A DNA stretch of 64,000 nt from Thalassospira lucentensis (GCF_001613805.1 NZ_LPVY01000021.1:186001-250000); one strand, 5' to 3'; shown: positions 49,223 to 58,581, counted from the first letter of the stretch. The notes: generated by a model from the sequence alone, not told the origin. A program made the numbers and translations.

Positions 49223-50626
49223 CTACCCGCCAATCCGATACAGATGAAACCAGCTCATCACCGCCCCCGCCGCAATCTGGCGCGTCACACTGTCCGAATG
49301 CCGCACACGCAGCCGAAGCGCATTATCGCTCGCAATCCCGATCCGGGCGATGCCGCTGACCCGCACACTCTGCGTCGCATTGCTCCCCGCCCCGGCAATG
49401 TCGGACGCCTGCAAATGCGTGCTCCATCCCGATGCCCCCTGCCGCTCGACATAGGCACTGACCGCCACCGCCTCCGCCCCAATGGCAAAATTCACCCCGG
49501 CATCGACATGGTAAAAACCGGGCGGAAGGCTCCCGACCCCATGCAGGGCGGCGTCATAAAGCCCGTGGCTGTCCTCCGCCACCTGATCCCATTCGACAAT
49601 GAAATAACCACCCGCCGGAATATCCTGAGCATTTGTGCGCAAAAGCTTCACCACCGGCCCGCCCTCGCGGATTGATGCGGCAAACCACCGCGTCCCATCA
49701 CAAATCAGATCAACGCAATCCCCCCGGATCGGCAGGGCATGAACACTGCGCGCCGCCGCCCCATCCAGCGGCGCAATCTGATCCCCACTGGCCGCACTGA
49801 CATCGACCATCGTGCCATCGCCATTGACCACTCGGTATCGCACCCCGTTGCGCGCGGCACTCACCCCCGGAAGGCTCAACCGCCCGCCATTCGATAACCG
49901 CACCAGCGCCCCCGTCTCGCGGATATCCATGATCCGGTCACCTGGCGCATCAATCACCGGCATCCGGCGTTCATCCTGCCAAAGCGTTACGTTTTGTGCC
50001 CGCAGATCAAGGTCAAACGCCGCCCCCGCCATCTGCTTCTGAAACCCTGCAAGCGCGGTTTCCGCCCGCGTTCCTGCGGCCTCGGCCCGGTTCGCCGCAT
50101 CCTGCGCCATCGCACCATGCTGCCCCGCCGCTGCAATTTCGCCTGCCTCCGGCCCGTTCGCCAGCCCGTCGCCCTGATCGTTCCACACCAGGGCCCGACC
50201 GGGCGCAATACGGGGCAACGCCAGATCGCCCTTGTCCTGATCGGCGGGATCAAGCCGCAAACTACCCACCATCGCCCGGTCAATATCGCCAAGGGCCGCC
50301 GTCAGATAATCCAGATCCCGATCCACCGCATCCCCGCGGGGCGATGCCGAGCTGCCATAGGCACTCAACCGCCGTAACCGCAAATGCCGACTGATCGAAA
50401 TCGCGGCCCCCACCTTTGGCGCGACCTCAAAAATCACCGCGCCGCCGGGCGCTTCTTCGGCGTCATTTAACGCCACATGAAACCCGGTGGTGACCGGCTT
50501 TCCATCAACGCGCACCGCCACATCATCACCGCCAAAAACCGCAAACTGAAACGGAAAAACCGTACGTTCCCCGTTGCCCGCAAACCCGACACTCGCCCCG
50601 CCAGTCCCCTTAAATACCGCGCCCAT
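49223..50626 (-). CDS. Phage tail fibre, T7 gp17-like N-terminus
   Basis: A 467-residue fibre. The N-terminus (FPFQFAVFGGDDVAVRVDGKPV; GGAVIFEVAPKVGAAISISRHLRLRRLSAYG) matches the tail-attachment domain of T7-type fibres. A coiled-coil-like stretch (QDAANRAEAAGTRAETALAGFQ) leads to a strand-rich C-terminus (GGYFIVEWDQVAEDSHGLYD; YHVDAGVNFAIGAEAVAVSAYVE) resembling C1q/TNF-like trimeric heads. ATG 50626 has GGGGGA. Confidence 0.88.
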   Translation of the reverse strand: MGAVFKGTGGASVGFAGNGERTVFPFQFAVFGGDDVAVRVDGKPVTTGFHVALNDAEEAPGGAVIFEVAPKVGAAISISRHLRLRRLSAYGSSASPRGDAVDRDLDYLTAALGDIDRAMVGSLRLDPADQDKGDLALPRIAPGRALVWNDQGDGLANGPEAGEIAAAGQHGAMAQDAANRAEAAGTRAETALAGFQKQMAGAAFDLDLRAQNVTLWQDERRMPVIDAPGDRIMDIRETGALVRLSNGGRLSLPGVSAARNGVRYRVVNGDGTMVDVSAASGDQIAPLDGAAARSVHALPIRGDCVDLICDGTRWFAASIREGGPVVKLLRTNAQDIPAGGYFIVEWDQVAEDSHGLYDAALHGVGSLPPGFYHVDAGVNFAIGAEAVAVSAYVERQGASGWSTHLQASDIAGAGSNATQSVRVSGIARIGIASDNALRLRVRHSDSVTRQIAAGAVMSWFHLYRIGG

Positions 50627-50653
50627 CTTATCCCCCTGTGGAAACCTCACGCC

Positions 50654-51097
50654 TCACCACCCGTCCCGCCGGGCAAACCACGCATTCAATCGGGCGACCG
50701 TGTCATCCTGCCCGGACCGCAAAAGCGATGTTTCACGATAGCTTGCCTGCCGGTTAACCTCCGCCCGTCTGCGCGCCGCCGCATCCGCATCGGCCTGCGT
50801 TTCCGACAACGCCTGTTTTTCCAAACCGGCCAGAACCGCACTGGCCGATCCCGCCGCCCCGCTTTGAAGCCCCGCCGCCCCTTGGCGTGCGCGAAGCCGT
50901 GCCTGACGGATCCGCAATTCCTCGGCCCGTTCGCGCGCACGCTCCGTCTCGCTGGCATTGATGCTGGCAATATCGGCCTGTCGGTTGGCTTCGGTCTGGG
51001 CCGCGCGGCTTTTCTGATCCGCCCGGTTTGATGAAATCTGCTGCCCGGTTTGCAGGGCAGAAAGTGCTATTGGTGCATAGGATGCAAACGCGCCCAT
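50654..51097 (-). CDS. Phage internal virion-like protein
   Basis: A 147-residue, Ala/Arg/Gln-rich helical protein (ASINASETERARERAEELRIRQARLRAR; GSASAVLAGLEKQALSETQADADAA). Its start overlaps the gp12-like stop (ATGA). In T7-like phages internal core proteins follow the tail tube genes, and this is the only candidate here, far smaller than T7 gp14-16. Function inferred from position only. Confidence 0.65.
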   Translation of the reverse strand: MGAFASYAPIALSALQTGQQISSNRADQKSRAAQTEANRQADIASINASETERARERAEELRIRQARLRARQGAAGLQSGAAGSASAVLAGLEKQALSETQADADAAARRRAEVNRQASYRETSLLRSGQDDTVARLNAWFARRDGW

Positions 51098-53019
51098 CAG
51101 TCATTCACCCCCAATTCGCTGGCGACCCCCAGCAATAAAAAAGGCCGGGGAAAATCCCCGGCGATCCGCCATAATCCATTATTGTCCCGCCCGGCACTGC
51201 CACGCCGCCAGCCAAGCGCGCGTAAACTGACATCACCGCTATAAGCCGCGTCCTCGCTCCGTCCTCTACCCAGCGCCACATCGCGCAATCCCCGCCCGGT
51301 ATCAACGCGCAACTGTTCGGTCTGCTGCACCCGAAACGTCACCGACACAAGCCGCAACGCATTACCGCCATGTGCCTGCGTGCCATCCGACCCGGCGGGT
51401 GGCAGGGCGGCAATTTCATGGGTAAACGGCAATCCGGCCACAACCGTTGAAACCGCATCAGCCAAACTGATCGTGCCGCCCGACACCGTAATATCGCGAT
51501 AAAGCCGCCCATCGGCCCACACGGCCAGCGTGACATTTTCCAGATCATCCAGCCCGCCCCAATGGCGGCGCGGTTCCTCGCCTTCGGTCAATTCTGCGGC
51601 GATCGAAAGATCAAGCCCGCAACCCTCATCAAACCGGCCAAGGTAAAATTTCCCGTTCCGCTCAAGGCAAAGGTAAACCTGCCCGCCCGCCACCGCGACG
51701 GCGCGAAATGCCGCACCCTCAACGCTTTGCGCCGACCAGGCGGTAATCGCCTCGCTGCGATAAAGGGTCAATGTGCCAAGGCTGCCATCGCCCATCACCA
51801 CATGTAAAAGCCTGTGATCGGCATCAAATGCCTGATCAACCGGGCCCTGCACCAGATGGCGCGATAAAAGCGCCAAATCCGCTGCCCCATAGGCCTGCTC
51901 GACATCGGTAAACAGAAATTCACGCAATTCCCGGCCGCTGCGCGCGGCAAAGATCGTCGCGCCGTCAACATTGACCAGCGGCACCGTGCGATCCGCCCGG
52001 CTGCCAATCCGGGTCTGGCGCGTGACCTGGATATTGGCTGGCGTCAACGGGTCCCCCGTTACCATCCATTCCGACCCGCTGGTGAAAACCTGCAAATGGC
52101 GGCCTGCGAAAATGCCGGTAATCGCATTGACCTGATCGGCCAGCAGGGCAAATTCAATCGCCTCGTCATCCAGTCCCTCGCCCAGATCGAAATTGAACAG
52201 ATCCCCCGATTTCGACATCCACAACCGGTTGGGCAAATCCCGCGACCCGCCAATCACCATCCGGTCCTGATGAAACGTCACGCTGCGCGGCCAGCCGCGA
52301 ACCGGCGAAAACACCTGTTCCTCAAAATCCTGTGTCGTGCTGGCATTCGGAAGCACCTCTTTCAAGGTAATGCTTGCCAGTGTCGCACTCGAAACCCCGG
52401 CAATCTGCCCCTCGATCCCCTGAATGCGCCAGCGCGTGCCAACATGCCCGGCCTCAAAAAGCGCCGAACTGGCCGTGATGCTGACCGTACCACTGGTCCC
52501 TGATGGCGTGATCGAAACCGCCGGATCACCGAATTTATAGTATGGCTGAAACCGCTTCACCGCCGTTTCGCGCCACGCCCAGTTGGTCAGCTCCCACGTC
52601 CCCGCCCCGTCGTCTGATCCTTTGCGGGTCAGGCGCATCGGCTCGACCTCCGGATGGGTGACAAGCAGCGTATCGGCACTTTGCGTCCAGTTCAGAAGCG
52701 CATGGTGGATAATTCCAAACGGCGTTTCAAACCCGACAATCGCCACCCCATCGCGATAAACCGTGCCCTGATAATCCCCAAACACCAGCAGATAGGTCTG
52801 CTCGGTATTGAACTCGAACGGGATCAACCGCACCGGGCCGGACACCGCATCAATCAACGCGATACCGGGCCGTCTGCGCACCCCGCCGCTCGGTTCAATG
52901 AACACATTGCGCAACCGCGCCGCCCCATTGCCATAGGCATTAAGGTCTGATCGCCCCCACAATTCCGGCGCCAGTTCACCGGTCGAAAATGTCGTCTTTT
53001 CCAGTACCCTGCGCGCCAT
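51097..53019 (-). CDS. Phage tail tubular protein B (T7 gp12-like)
   Basis: A 640-residue nozzle/tail-tube protein. The front FSTGELAPELWGRSDLNAYGNGAARLRNVFIEPSGGVRRRPG is highly typical of podovirus gp12-like proteins in alphaproteobacterial phages. FHQDRMVIGGSRDLPNRLWMS is a second hallmark. ATG 53019 (MARRVLEK) has GGAGGT at suitable spacing; ATG 53025 is too close to it. Preceded by the gp11-like gene, as in T7. Confidence 0.9.
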   Translation of the reverse strand: MARRVLEKTTFSTGELAPELWGRSDLNAYGNGAARLRNVFIEPSGGVRRRPGIALIDAVSGPVRLIPFEFNTEQTYLLVFGDYQGTVYRDGVAIVGFETPFGIIHHALLNWTQSADTLLVTHPEVEPMRLTRKGSDDGAGTWELTNWAWRETAVKRFQPYYKFGDPAVSITPSGTSGTVSITASSALFEAGHVGTRWRIQGIEGQIAGVSSATLASITLKEVLPNASTTQDFEEQVFSPVRGWPRSVTFHQDRMVIGGSRDLPNRLWMSKSGDLFNFDLGEGLDDEAIEFALLADQVNAITGIFAGRHLQVFTSGSEWMVTGDPLTPANIQVTRQTRIGSRADRTVPLVNVDGATIFAARSGRELREFLFTDVEQAYGAADLALLSRHLVQGPVDQAFDADHRLLHVVMGDGSLGTLTLYRSEAITAWSAQSVEGAAFRAVAVAGGQVYLCLERNGKFYLGRFDEGCGLDLSIAAELTEGEEPRRHWGGLDDLENVTLAVWADGRLYRDITVSGGTISLADAVSTVVAGLPFTHEIAALPPAGSDGTQAHGGNALRLVSVTFRVQQTEQLRVDTGRGLRDVALGRGRSEDAAYSGDVSLRALGWRRGSAGRDNNGLWRIAGDFPRPFLLLGVASELGVND

Positions 53020-53049
53020 AACCATCACCTCCGGTCAATCCCAAAACCC

Positions 53050-53619
53050 CTATCCCCGCGCCCCGATCAGGGTAAAATCCCCAATCGTCCGCGGGGTTGA
53101 TTGCTGCGCATCGGCCAGCCTCGCGCTGCGAAACTGGTCTTCGGCGCGTTTAAACAGATATTCCGCCCGCGACGTACTTTCGGTCAGCGGTACACAAAAC
53201 TCCGCCGCAAGGCGTGTGATCAGCGCCAGATCAAAAAACGCGGGAAATGCCCCCTCCGCCATTCGCCCGACATAGCGTAAGTACGCCCGATCCGCCCCGC
53301 ACCTCACCGCCCCCTGCACCAGCTCAAATTCCGGCACCGCCCCGCCATCCGTCTCAAGCGACAGCAACCGGATAAAATCACCCGGCAGGACAAACATCCC
53401 GTCACCCGAACCGGTCGCATCCTCACTTTCCGTCCGCGCCAGCCACGCGCCGCGTGCGGCAAACCGCCACGGATACGCCGCCAGCATCCCGTCCCGAAGG
53501 ACCGGATAAAGCATCCCCGCCACCTCGGCCTCGGCGGTGTCATCCTCAAACGAAACAATCGGTGCTGCCCCGATCATCACCAATGCGCGCGCACAAAGTG
53601 CGATGTCGCTCAGTGCCAT
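53050..53619 (-). CDS. Phage tail tubular protein A (T7 gp11-like)
   Basis: A 189-residue gatekeeper-type protein. ALSDIALCARALVMIGAAPIVSF, then MLYPVLRDGMLAAYPWRFA and FFDLALITRLAAEFCVPLTES, is the typical gp11-like pattern. Start ATG 53619 follows AAGGGAA. It joins the portal/head to the gp12 nozzle. Confidence 0.88.
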   Translation of the reverse strand: MALSDIALCARALVMIGAAPIVSFEDDTAEAEVAGMLYPVLRDGMLAAYPWRFAARGAWLARTESEDATGSGDGMFVLPGDFIRLLSLETDGGAVPEFELVQGAVRCGADRAYLRYVGRMAEGAFPAFFDLALITRLAAEFCVPLTESTSRAEYLFKRAEDQFRSARLADAQQSTPRTIGDFTLIGARG

Positions 53620-53720
53620 ATCGCGTTCCCTTCAATTCCCGGTTGCCGATATCGTTGAAATATTGTCAAAATCCGTATCAACCGACCGTGACAGGGCCGG
53701 GCAATTTGAATGGAGCACCA

Positions 53721-55256
53721 ATGTCCCGGTTCCCGTATATCGCATCACTTGTTTTCGCGGGCACTTTGGGCCTGTCTGAACTGGCCCCGGCCTTGGCATC
53801 CATTCCGGCACCTGCTGCGGAAATCGCCCAGAACACCGATGACGATCCCCTGATCCGGGAATACTGGCGCAAGTCCTACGCAGGCGATGCCGAGGCCCAG
53901 CGCATACTGGGCGCCATACTGTCCTACGACTATGCCGAGGACGGCCACATTGACGATGATGAACACTTCACCATCACCCGCCTGCTTGAATGCGCTGCCC
54001 TGCAGGGCGACCAGCCCGCCATTGATCAGCTGCAAAACATCAACGCCAATTTCAATATCAGCGAAACCGGCGAATGCTATTACACCGGGGCCGGTTACAC
54101 CGCCGACCAGAAGCAAAACGCACCAGACACTTCCGACACCGCAAACAGCTACGATGGCGATGAAGACGCCCTGCGTGCCCGCGCCATGAATGGCGATCCC
54201 GCCGCACAGTTCGCTCTGGCCGAATATCTCGAAGGACAATTCCTTTTCTTTGATGCCTTCGAAGAAGCCGAAGGCTGGTACAATTGCGCTGCCAAACAGG
54301 GTTACGCCCCGGCCATCGCGGTTCTGGCCGACGGCGATGCGATTACGACCTACCCGGCATCAGAACCCTGCCCCTTCACCAACCGGACCATGGATGCCAA
54401 CGGCACGATAACCGAACGCTTTACATCCTCCAGATCCATCGTGATCGAACCGGCTCCTGCTGCTCCTGCTCCTGTTTCAGCCCCGGCCACCGCATCCGAA
54501 CCGCTCTTTGCCGACGCGCTGGCCGCCTATCATGGCGATGGCGTGCCGCAGGATTTCACCCGTGCGATGGAACTGGCCCGCAAGGCGGCGGATCATAACC
54601 ATGCCGGCGCGATCAACCTGATTGGCATCATGTATCTCAATGGATCGGGCGTTGCCCCCGACGCCACCGAAGCCGCCTATCACTATCGACGCGCCGCCGA
54701 TCTGGGCGATGTGTCTGCCATGGTCAATCTGGCCGATTGCTATCTGCATGGCATCGGGGTCGATGTCAGCATCCCCCGCGCACGCGAATGGTATGAAAAA
54801 GCCGCCTCCGACGGCGACGCCTATGCCCAATACAACCTCTCCGCCATCTACCAGTCCGGTGCCGAGGGGATTGAACCCGATCCGGTGCTGGCCCGGAAGT
54901 GGATGAAGCTCGCCGCTGAAAACGGCGATCCCGATGCCCCTTACTATTACGGCCATTTCCTCGAATACGGCATCGGCGGCCCCGAAGACCCGGCAGGCGC
55001 AATTGCCTGGTATCAGAAGGCCGTCGAACTTGACGATACCAACGGTTTTGCCGCCATGGGCCGGATGCATTATTACGGCGAATACACCACCGAAGACCTC
55101 GAACTTGCCTGGTACTATCTTTCCATCGCGGCTGCGCGCGATCATGTCGAAGCCAAAACCTGGATCGAAGTCGCTGCACCCTCCGTTACCTACGAACAAC
55201 GCGCCCGCGCCGCCGCCCAGGTCACCAGATATCTGGCGGAAAAAGGGGCGCAGTAA
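53721..55256 (+). CDS. Secreted Sel1-like repeat protein
   Basis: A 511-residue exported protein with signal peptide 1-27. Several Sel1 repeats are recognisable (DALAAYHGDGVPQDFTRAMEL; GIMYLNGSGVAPDATEAAYHY; ADCYLHGIGVDVSIPRAREWY; SAIYQSGAEGI; YYGHFLEYGIGGPEDPAGAIAWY). Such alpha-solenoids mediate protein contacts. A Pro/Ala linker (PAPAAPAPVSAPATASEP) separates two repeat blocks. On the plus strand between gp11- and collar-protein genes, so cargo. ATG 53721 has GGAG. Confidence 0.82.
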   Translation: MSRFPYIASLVFAGTLGLSELAPALASIPAPAAEIAQNTDDDPLIREYWRKSYAGDAEAQRILGAILSYDYAEDGHIDDDEHFTITRLLECAALQGDQPAIDQLQNINANFNISETGECYYTGAGYTADQKQNAPDTSDTANSYDGDEDALRARAMNGDPAAQFALAEYLEGQFLFFDAFEEAEGWYNCAAKQGYAPAIAVLADGDAITTYPASEPCPFTNRTMDANGTITERFTSSRSIVIEPAPAAPAPVSAPATASEPLFADALAAYHGDGVPQDFTRAMELARKAADHNHAGAINLIGIMYLNGSGVAPDATEAAYHYRRAADLGDVSAMVNLADCYLHGIGVDVSIPRAREWYEKAASDGDAYAQYNLSAIYQSGAEGIEPDPVLARKWMKLAAENGDPDAPYYYGHFLEYGIGGPEDPAGAIAWYQKAVELDDTNGFAAMGRMHYYGEYTTEDLELAWYYLSIAAARDHVEAKTWIEVAAPSVTYEQRARAAAQVTRYLAEKGAQ

Positions 55257-55300
55257 AACCATCGGACGGCAGGCTTAGCGCCGGTTTTAAGGATGCGGCA

Positions 55301-55393
55301 CGATAGACTCCCGCTTTCGCGGGAGTGACGGGGAAAGGAGCTTTTCCCTGCCGTCATTCCCGCGCAGGCGGGAATCCAGTCCTTCGTGCAACA
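55301..55393. repeat. Dispersed repeat, full bipartite unit
   Basis: ATAGACTCCCGC-TTTC-GCGGGAGTGACG and GTCATTCCCGCG-CAG-GCGGGAATCCAGTCC, between convergent genes. Confidence 0.85.
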
Positions 55394-55395
55394 GG

Positions 55396-55426
55396 TAAAA
55401 GCGGGGCCCGGAAACCCGGACCCCGC
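55396..55426 (-). terminator. Intrinsic terminator after tail collar gene 3
   Basis: GCGGGGCCCGG (55401-55411) pairs with CCGGACCCCGC (55416-55426, one mismatch); TTTTACC follows on the minus strand. Confidence 0.75.
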
Positions 55427-55447
55427 CCATCATTCATCCGTCAGATA

Positions 55448-55945
55448 TCAGGCCGAAGCCGCCACCGGATAAAACGCCTTGATCGCATAGGTCACCGCAA
55501 CGTTGCGCGGACGGGTTTCGGCACCACCTGATACCCCAGTCGCACCTTCACCATTCCCGGCAAGATATCCAAACGAGCCACTGACAGAATTCACTCCTGT
55601 TGCGATATTAGTATGTGAATGTGATTTGAACTCATCTTCCTGCAACGAAGCGAATACACGCCCTGCATCCACGCCGCGCCCGGCATCAAAACCGCGAATG
55701 AACTCGCCGCGAAGGTCAGGAATGTTGAAAGTCGTGGTGCCGTCACCTGCACCCCATACGGTGCCGAGTGCCGCAAACAGATCGGCATAGTCGGTGCGCG
55801 AAACAGCAGCACCATCACAGACCAGATAGCCGTCCGGAACGGTCAGGGTGGCAAAGGCATGGATGGACGCAATCGGTACCTGAATGCCGGCAATCTGGGC
55901 CGGATCGAATTCGGTGCAGATCGTAATCTTGTTACAGTTACACAT
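55448..55945 (-). CDS. Phage tail collar domain protein 3
   Basis: A 165-residue tail collar-type protein: VPDGYLVCDGAAVSRTDYADLFAALGTVWGAGDG, then FNIPDLRGEFIRGFDAGRGVD and ETRPRNVAVTYAIKAFYPV. It is nearly superimposable on the protein at 56037-56645 in this part, but its N-terminus (MCNCNKITICTE) and the middle before GGAETRPRN differ. ATG 55945 has AAAGGA. Third of three adjacent paralogues. Confidence 0.85.
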   Translation of the reverse strand: MCNCNKITICTEFDPAQIAGIQVPIASIHAFATLTVPDGYLVCDGAAVSRTDYADLFAALGTVWGAGDGTTTFNIPDLRGEFIRGFDAGRGVDAGRVFASLQEDEFKSHSHTNIATGVNSVSGSFGYLAGNGEGATGVSGGAETRPRNVAVTYAIKAFYPVAASA

Positions 55946-55966
55946 GTGAAGTCCTTTCATTCAGAT

Positions 55967-55998
55967 CAAAAGAAACCCCGGCAACCTGCGCTACCGGG
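55967..55998 (-). terminator. Intrinsic terminator between collar genes 2 and 3
   Basis: CCCCGG (55976-55981) pairs with CCGGGG (55993-55998); on the minus strand TTTCTTTTG follows. Confidence 0.7.
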
Positions 55999-56036
55999 GC
56001 AATAGAAAAGTGCGTTATTCGAAAGGCGAAACCCGA

Positions 56037-56645
56037 TCAGGCAACCGGATAAAACGCCTTGATCGCATAGGTCATGGCGATGTTACGCGGACGAGTTTCC
56101 ACTCCTCCAAACTCGCCAGTCTCCCCTGCGGCAAAAGTGCCCGAACCGGCAAGAGCCAGACGATAAGGATGTGTATCACCGTAGGTGTTTATGACACCGG
56201 TTTGCCCATTATTTGAATGAGAATGGGCTTTCGTTTCATCATCCTGATATGACGCGAACACACGATCCGCATCCACACCACGCCCGGCATCAAAACCACG
56301 AACAAACTCGCCGCGAAGATCGGGCAGGTTAAAGGTGGCAATCTGATCCCCATGACCCCAGACGGTACCAATCACGGCATAAAGATCAGCATAGTCGGTC
56401 CGCGAAACCGCCGAACCGTCACAGACCAGCCAGCCTTCCGGCGGGGTCGGCATGGCAAAGGCGGTGACAGAGCCGATTTCGGCACCGGAACCGCCGCCAT
56501 TGCCGCCGTTACCGCCCGAACCACCATTGGCAATCAGGGTATTGATCGCCTGCAAAAGCTGGGTGTCATCCTGACGATCCGGCGCGATATTGGCCGCCAG
56601 AACAACATTCAGAACTTCGCTGGCAACCGGTGTATTACACTGCAT
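56037..56645 (-). CDS. Phage tail collar domain protein 2
   Basis: A 202-residue protein. N-terminal DDTQLLQAINTLIANGG and a Gly linker (GGNGGNGGGSG) precede the collar part (PPEGWLVCDGSAVSRTDYADLYAVIG; FNLPDLRGEFVRGFDAGRGVD; ETRPRNIAMTYAIKAFYPVA). The middle (NNGQTGVINTYGDTHPYRLAL) is variable among the three paralogues. Probably a distal tail or fibre-associated protein. Confidence 0.85.
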   Translation of the reverse strand: MQCNTPVASEVLNVVLAANIAPDRQDDTQLLQAINTLIANGGSGGNGGNGGGSGAEIGSVTAFAMPTPPEGWLVCDGSAVSRTDYADLYAVIGTVWGHGDQIATFNLPDLRGEFVRGFDAGRGVDADRVFASYQDDETKAHSHSNNGQTGVINTYGDTHPYRLALAGSGTFAAGETGEFGGVETRPRNIAMTYAIKAFYPVA

Positions 56646-56664
56646 GGATATTCTCCGTTTTGGA

Positions 56665-56698
56665 TAAAAGAAAACCCGGCAGCGGAATGCTGCCGGGT
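56665..56698 (-). terminator. Intrinsic terminator between collar genes 1 and 2
   Basis: ACCCGGCAGC (56674-56683) and its exact complement (56689-56698); TTTTCTTTT follows on the minus strand. Confidence 0.85.
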
Positions 56699-56716
56699 CG
56701 AAGGAATTGAGTAAAA

Positions 56717-57316
56717 TCAGACCTTGATGATGTAGTTCAGCACCACGAAAGGCTGCATGTTGTTGTGGGGCTGATCGCCGCCGGTCGCATTGAGGAAACC
56801 GTCCACTGTCGCGTGCGGAGGGCTCCCTGCAAGACCATTTCGACTACCTGCACCAGCAACATCATTTCGAACATTCTGCGTGTGATTATGGCTCGGCATC
56901 TCATCAACCGTAAGCTGATGGGTTTCTGCCCCGGCCATAGCACCGAGCACACGATCGCTCAGATCAACACCCTGACCGGCACCAATCGCGGTACGCCCCC
57001 GCAGATCAGGAAGCTTGAAGCTGCCCGGCGCTTCGCCTTCGCCATAAACCGTACCGATCACGGCAAACAGATCGGCATGCTCGCTTGCGAGAAGTTCGGT
57101 GCCATCGCACAGCATGAAGCCCTCCGGTGCCGTCGCACCGGCAAACGGCAGTACCGTGCCAAGCGGTGTCGCACCACCGCCACCACCATTGCCGCCACCC
57201 GAAATCAGCGTATTGATCGCCTGCAAAAGCTGCGTTTTGTCATCACAATCCGGCCAGATACCTGCCGCCTGGATAACGTTAAGAACTTCGCATTCGACTG
57301 GTTTGGAACCCTGCAT
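56717..57316 (-). CDS. Phage tail collar domain protein 1
   Basis: A 199-residue protein with the same plan: MQGSKPVECEVLNVIQ, DDKTQLLQAINTLISGGG, Gly linker, then PEGFMLCDGTELLASEHADLFAVIG, FKLPDLRGRTAIGAGQG, DEMPSHNHTQN and a C-terminus VVLNYIIKV. The His-rich SHNHT segment resembles metal-binding collar/fibre tips. ATG 57316 was chosen by the GGAGA spacing and by alignment with the paralogue start MQCNTPVASEVLN. Confidence 0.85.
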   Translation of the reverse strand: MQGSKPVECEVLNVIQAAGIWPDCDDKTQLLQAINTLISGGGNGGGGGATPLGTVLPFAGATAPEGFMLCDGTELLASEHADLFAVIGTVYGEGEAPGSFKLPDLRGRTAIGAGQGVDLSDRVLGAMAGAETHQLTVDEMPSHNHTQNVRNDVAGAGSRNGLAGSPPHATVDGFLNATGGDQPHNNMQPFVVLNYIIKV

Positions 57317-57352
57317 GGGCATTCTCCTTTGTTGGACATAAAATGTTGGACA

Positions 57353-57385
57353 TAAAAAAACCGCTCCTGCCGGGGCAGAAACGGG
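57353..57385 (-). terminator. Probable intrinsic terminator upstream of collar gene 1
   Basis: CTGCC/GGCAG stem inside ACC...GGT, followed on the minus strand by TTTTTTATG. Next to it GTTGGACATAAAA is repeated in tandem (57333-57357). Confidence 0.5.
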
Positions 57386-57445
57386 TCGAGGAAAAACGTA
57401 AAAATCTGTTGGTAAAACCGCCAAAACCTGGCCGGGCGGCCCGGA

Positions 57446-57721
57446 TCAGTCCGTATTCGAACTGCCAATCGCCGTCATATCGCGGACATCAACACCCAAA
57501 GCCCCCGAACTCGCCACGACGAACAATCCGCCTGACATGGTGGCATCGCGGTTGGTATTGGCGATGATGATGTCACCAACCCGCAGCATGTCGCGTGCAT
57601 CGGCAAAGTAACCCGCCGTATCGACATCGGCGGCGAAATCCGGGGTGATGTAATGCCAAAGCGTAAAGCCGTTGGCATAGGCCAGAACACTCAGGTTTCT
57701 GGCTTTAAAACCTTCTGCCAT
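57446..57721 (-). CDS. Small phage virion protein downstream of capsid
   Basis: A 91-residue protein (LSVLAYANGFTLWHYITPDFAADVDTAGYFADARDMLRVGDIIIANT). This pattern recurs directly after major capsid genes in alphaproteobacterial podo/siphophages; a head decoration or completion role is possible but unproven. ATG with GGAGACC upstream. Confidence 0.75.
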   Translation of the reverse strand: MAEGFKARNLSVLAYANGFTLWHYITPDFAADVDTAGYFADARDMLRVGDIIIANTNRDATMSGGLFVVASSGALGVDVRDMTAIGSSNTD

Positions 57722-57765
57722 TTTGGTCTCCGTTATCTGTATGGAAAATCGTCAGAAGCCGCGGC

Positions 57766-58581
57766 TTACTCTTTGGCCCGGATGCAGCTCACCCCGGCAT
57801 CATCAACAAGCACCGCCCCCTGGCTCATGGAATTGTTGACGAAATGTGCCGCATGGTCGCCGTGCCAGGTAATGTCGGACTGCACATCCGCCCCAATCGC
57901 ATGGCCAATGGCGGTTCTGTGATACCAGAAGCATGACCGGATGCCTTCCGCCACCGGAAGCCCGGAATGCGGCATCCACAGCGTACCAAGCCAGCGTTTG
58001 GCCTGCGTCCCCTTCCATGGAAGGTCATCATCGCCGACATAATCGGCATTGGAAAATTCCGGGATCTGCAGCAATTCGGACCACTGTTTCCAGCCGACAA
58101 TCGCATAACGCTGGCCGTCATCGGGCACATCGCGGTTGCCCATGCCTTCAAAGGCTGCCATCACCTTGCCAAGGGTCAGGCCGGTCTCATTGTGATCAAT
58201 AAGGTCCTCGCTGCTTGCCAGTGCATTGATGATCAGATCATCGGTCTTGCGACCCAGCGCATAGGCACCGGCATTGGCCAGAACCATCTTTTCATCGTGA
58301 TTGGTCTTAAGCTCGTCCAGCGCATCGACCCAGTCACCGGCATAATAATCGCGAAGGTCACAGCGCACCGCCTCATGTTCGGCATTCATCACCGGCACCT
58401 TGCCATGGCGTGCCTTGGTGGTGGCCTTGCCCTTGCCAACTTTCTGGAAAACCGTGCTGGCCCCCTTCACACTGTTTTTGACCCGCACCGTATTGCGAAG
58501 CTTCGATCCCATCCGCTGATAGGCCTGATGCACATCGGCCTGGAAATGATCGACAAAGCTTTTATCGATTGTCACGCTCAT
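57766..58581 (-). CDS. Phage major capsid protein
   Basis: A 271-residue capsid protein: SVTIDKSFVDHFQADVHQAYQRMGSKLRNTVR, then ARHGKVPVMNAEHEAVRCDLRDYYAGDWVDALDELKTNHDEK, typical of T7/N15-unrelated HK97-fold capsids of alphaproteobacterial podoviruses. Position after the scaffold gene supports the call. ATG 58581 has AAGGA; the longer open frame is not conserved in character. Confidence 0.85.
   Translation of the reverse strand: MSVTIDKSFVDHFQADVHQAYQRMGSKLRNTVRVKNSVKGASTVFQKVGKGKATTKARHGKVPVMNAEHEAVRCDLRDYYAGDWVDALDELKTNHDEKMVLANAGAYALGRKTDDLIINALASSEDLIDHNETGLTLGKVMAAFEGMGNRDVPDDGQRYAIVGWKQWSELLQIPEFSNADYVGDDDLPWKGTQAKRWLGTLWMPHSGLPVAEGIRSCFWYHRTAIGHAIGADVQSDITWHGDHAAHFVNNSMSQGAVLVDDAGVSCIRAKE

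Noticed and set aside
54477..55262. 261-residue minus-strand frame opposite the Sel1 protein
   Set aside because: Gly/Ile/Val-rich shadow of the repeat-coding strand. The Sel1 protein has a signal peptide and recognisable repeats.
55448..57316. Diversity-generating retroelement acting on the collar genes
   Set aside because: No reverse transcriptase, no template repeat and no adenine-biased variation is visible in the window.
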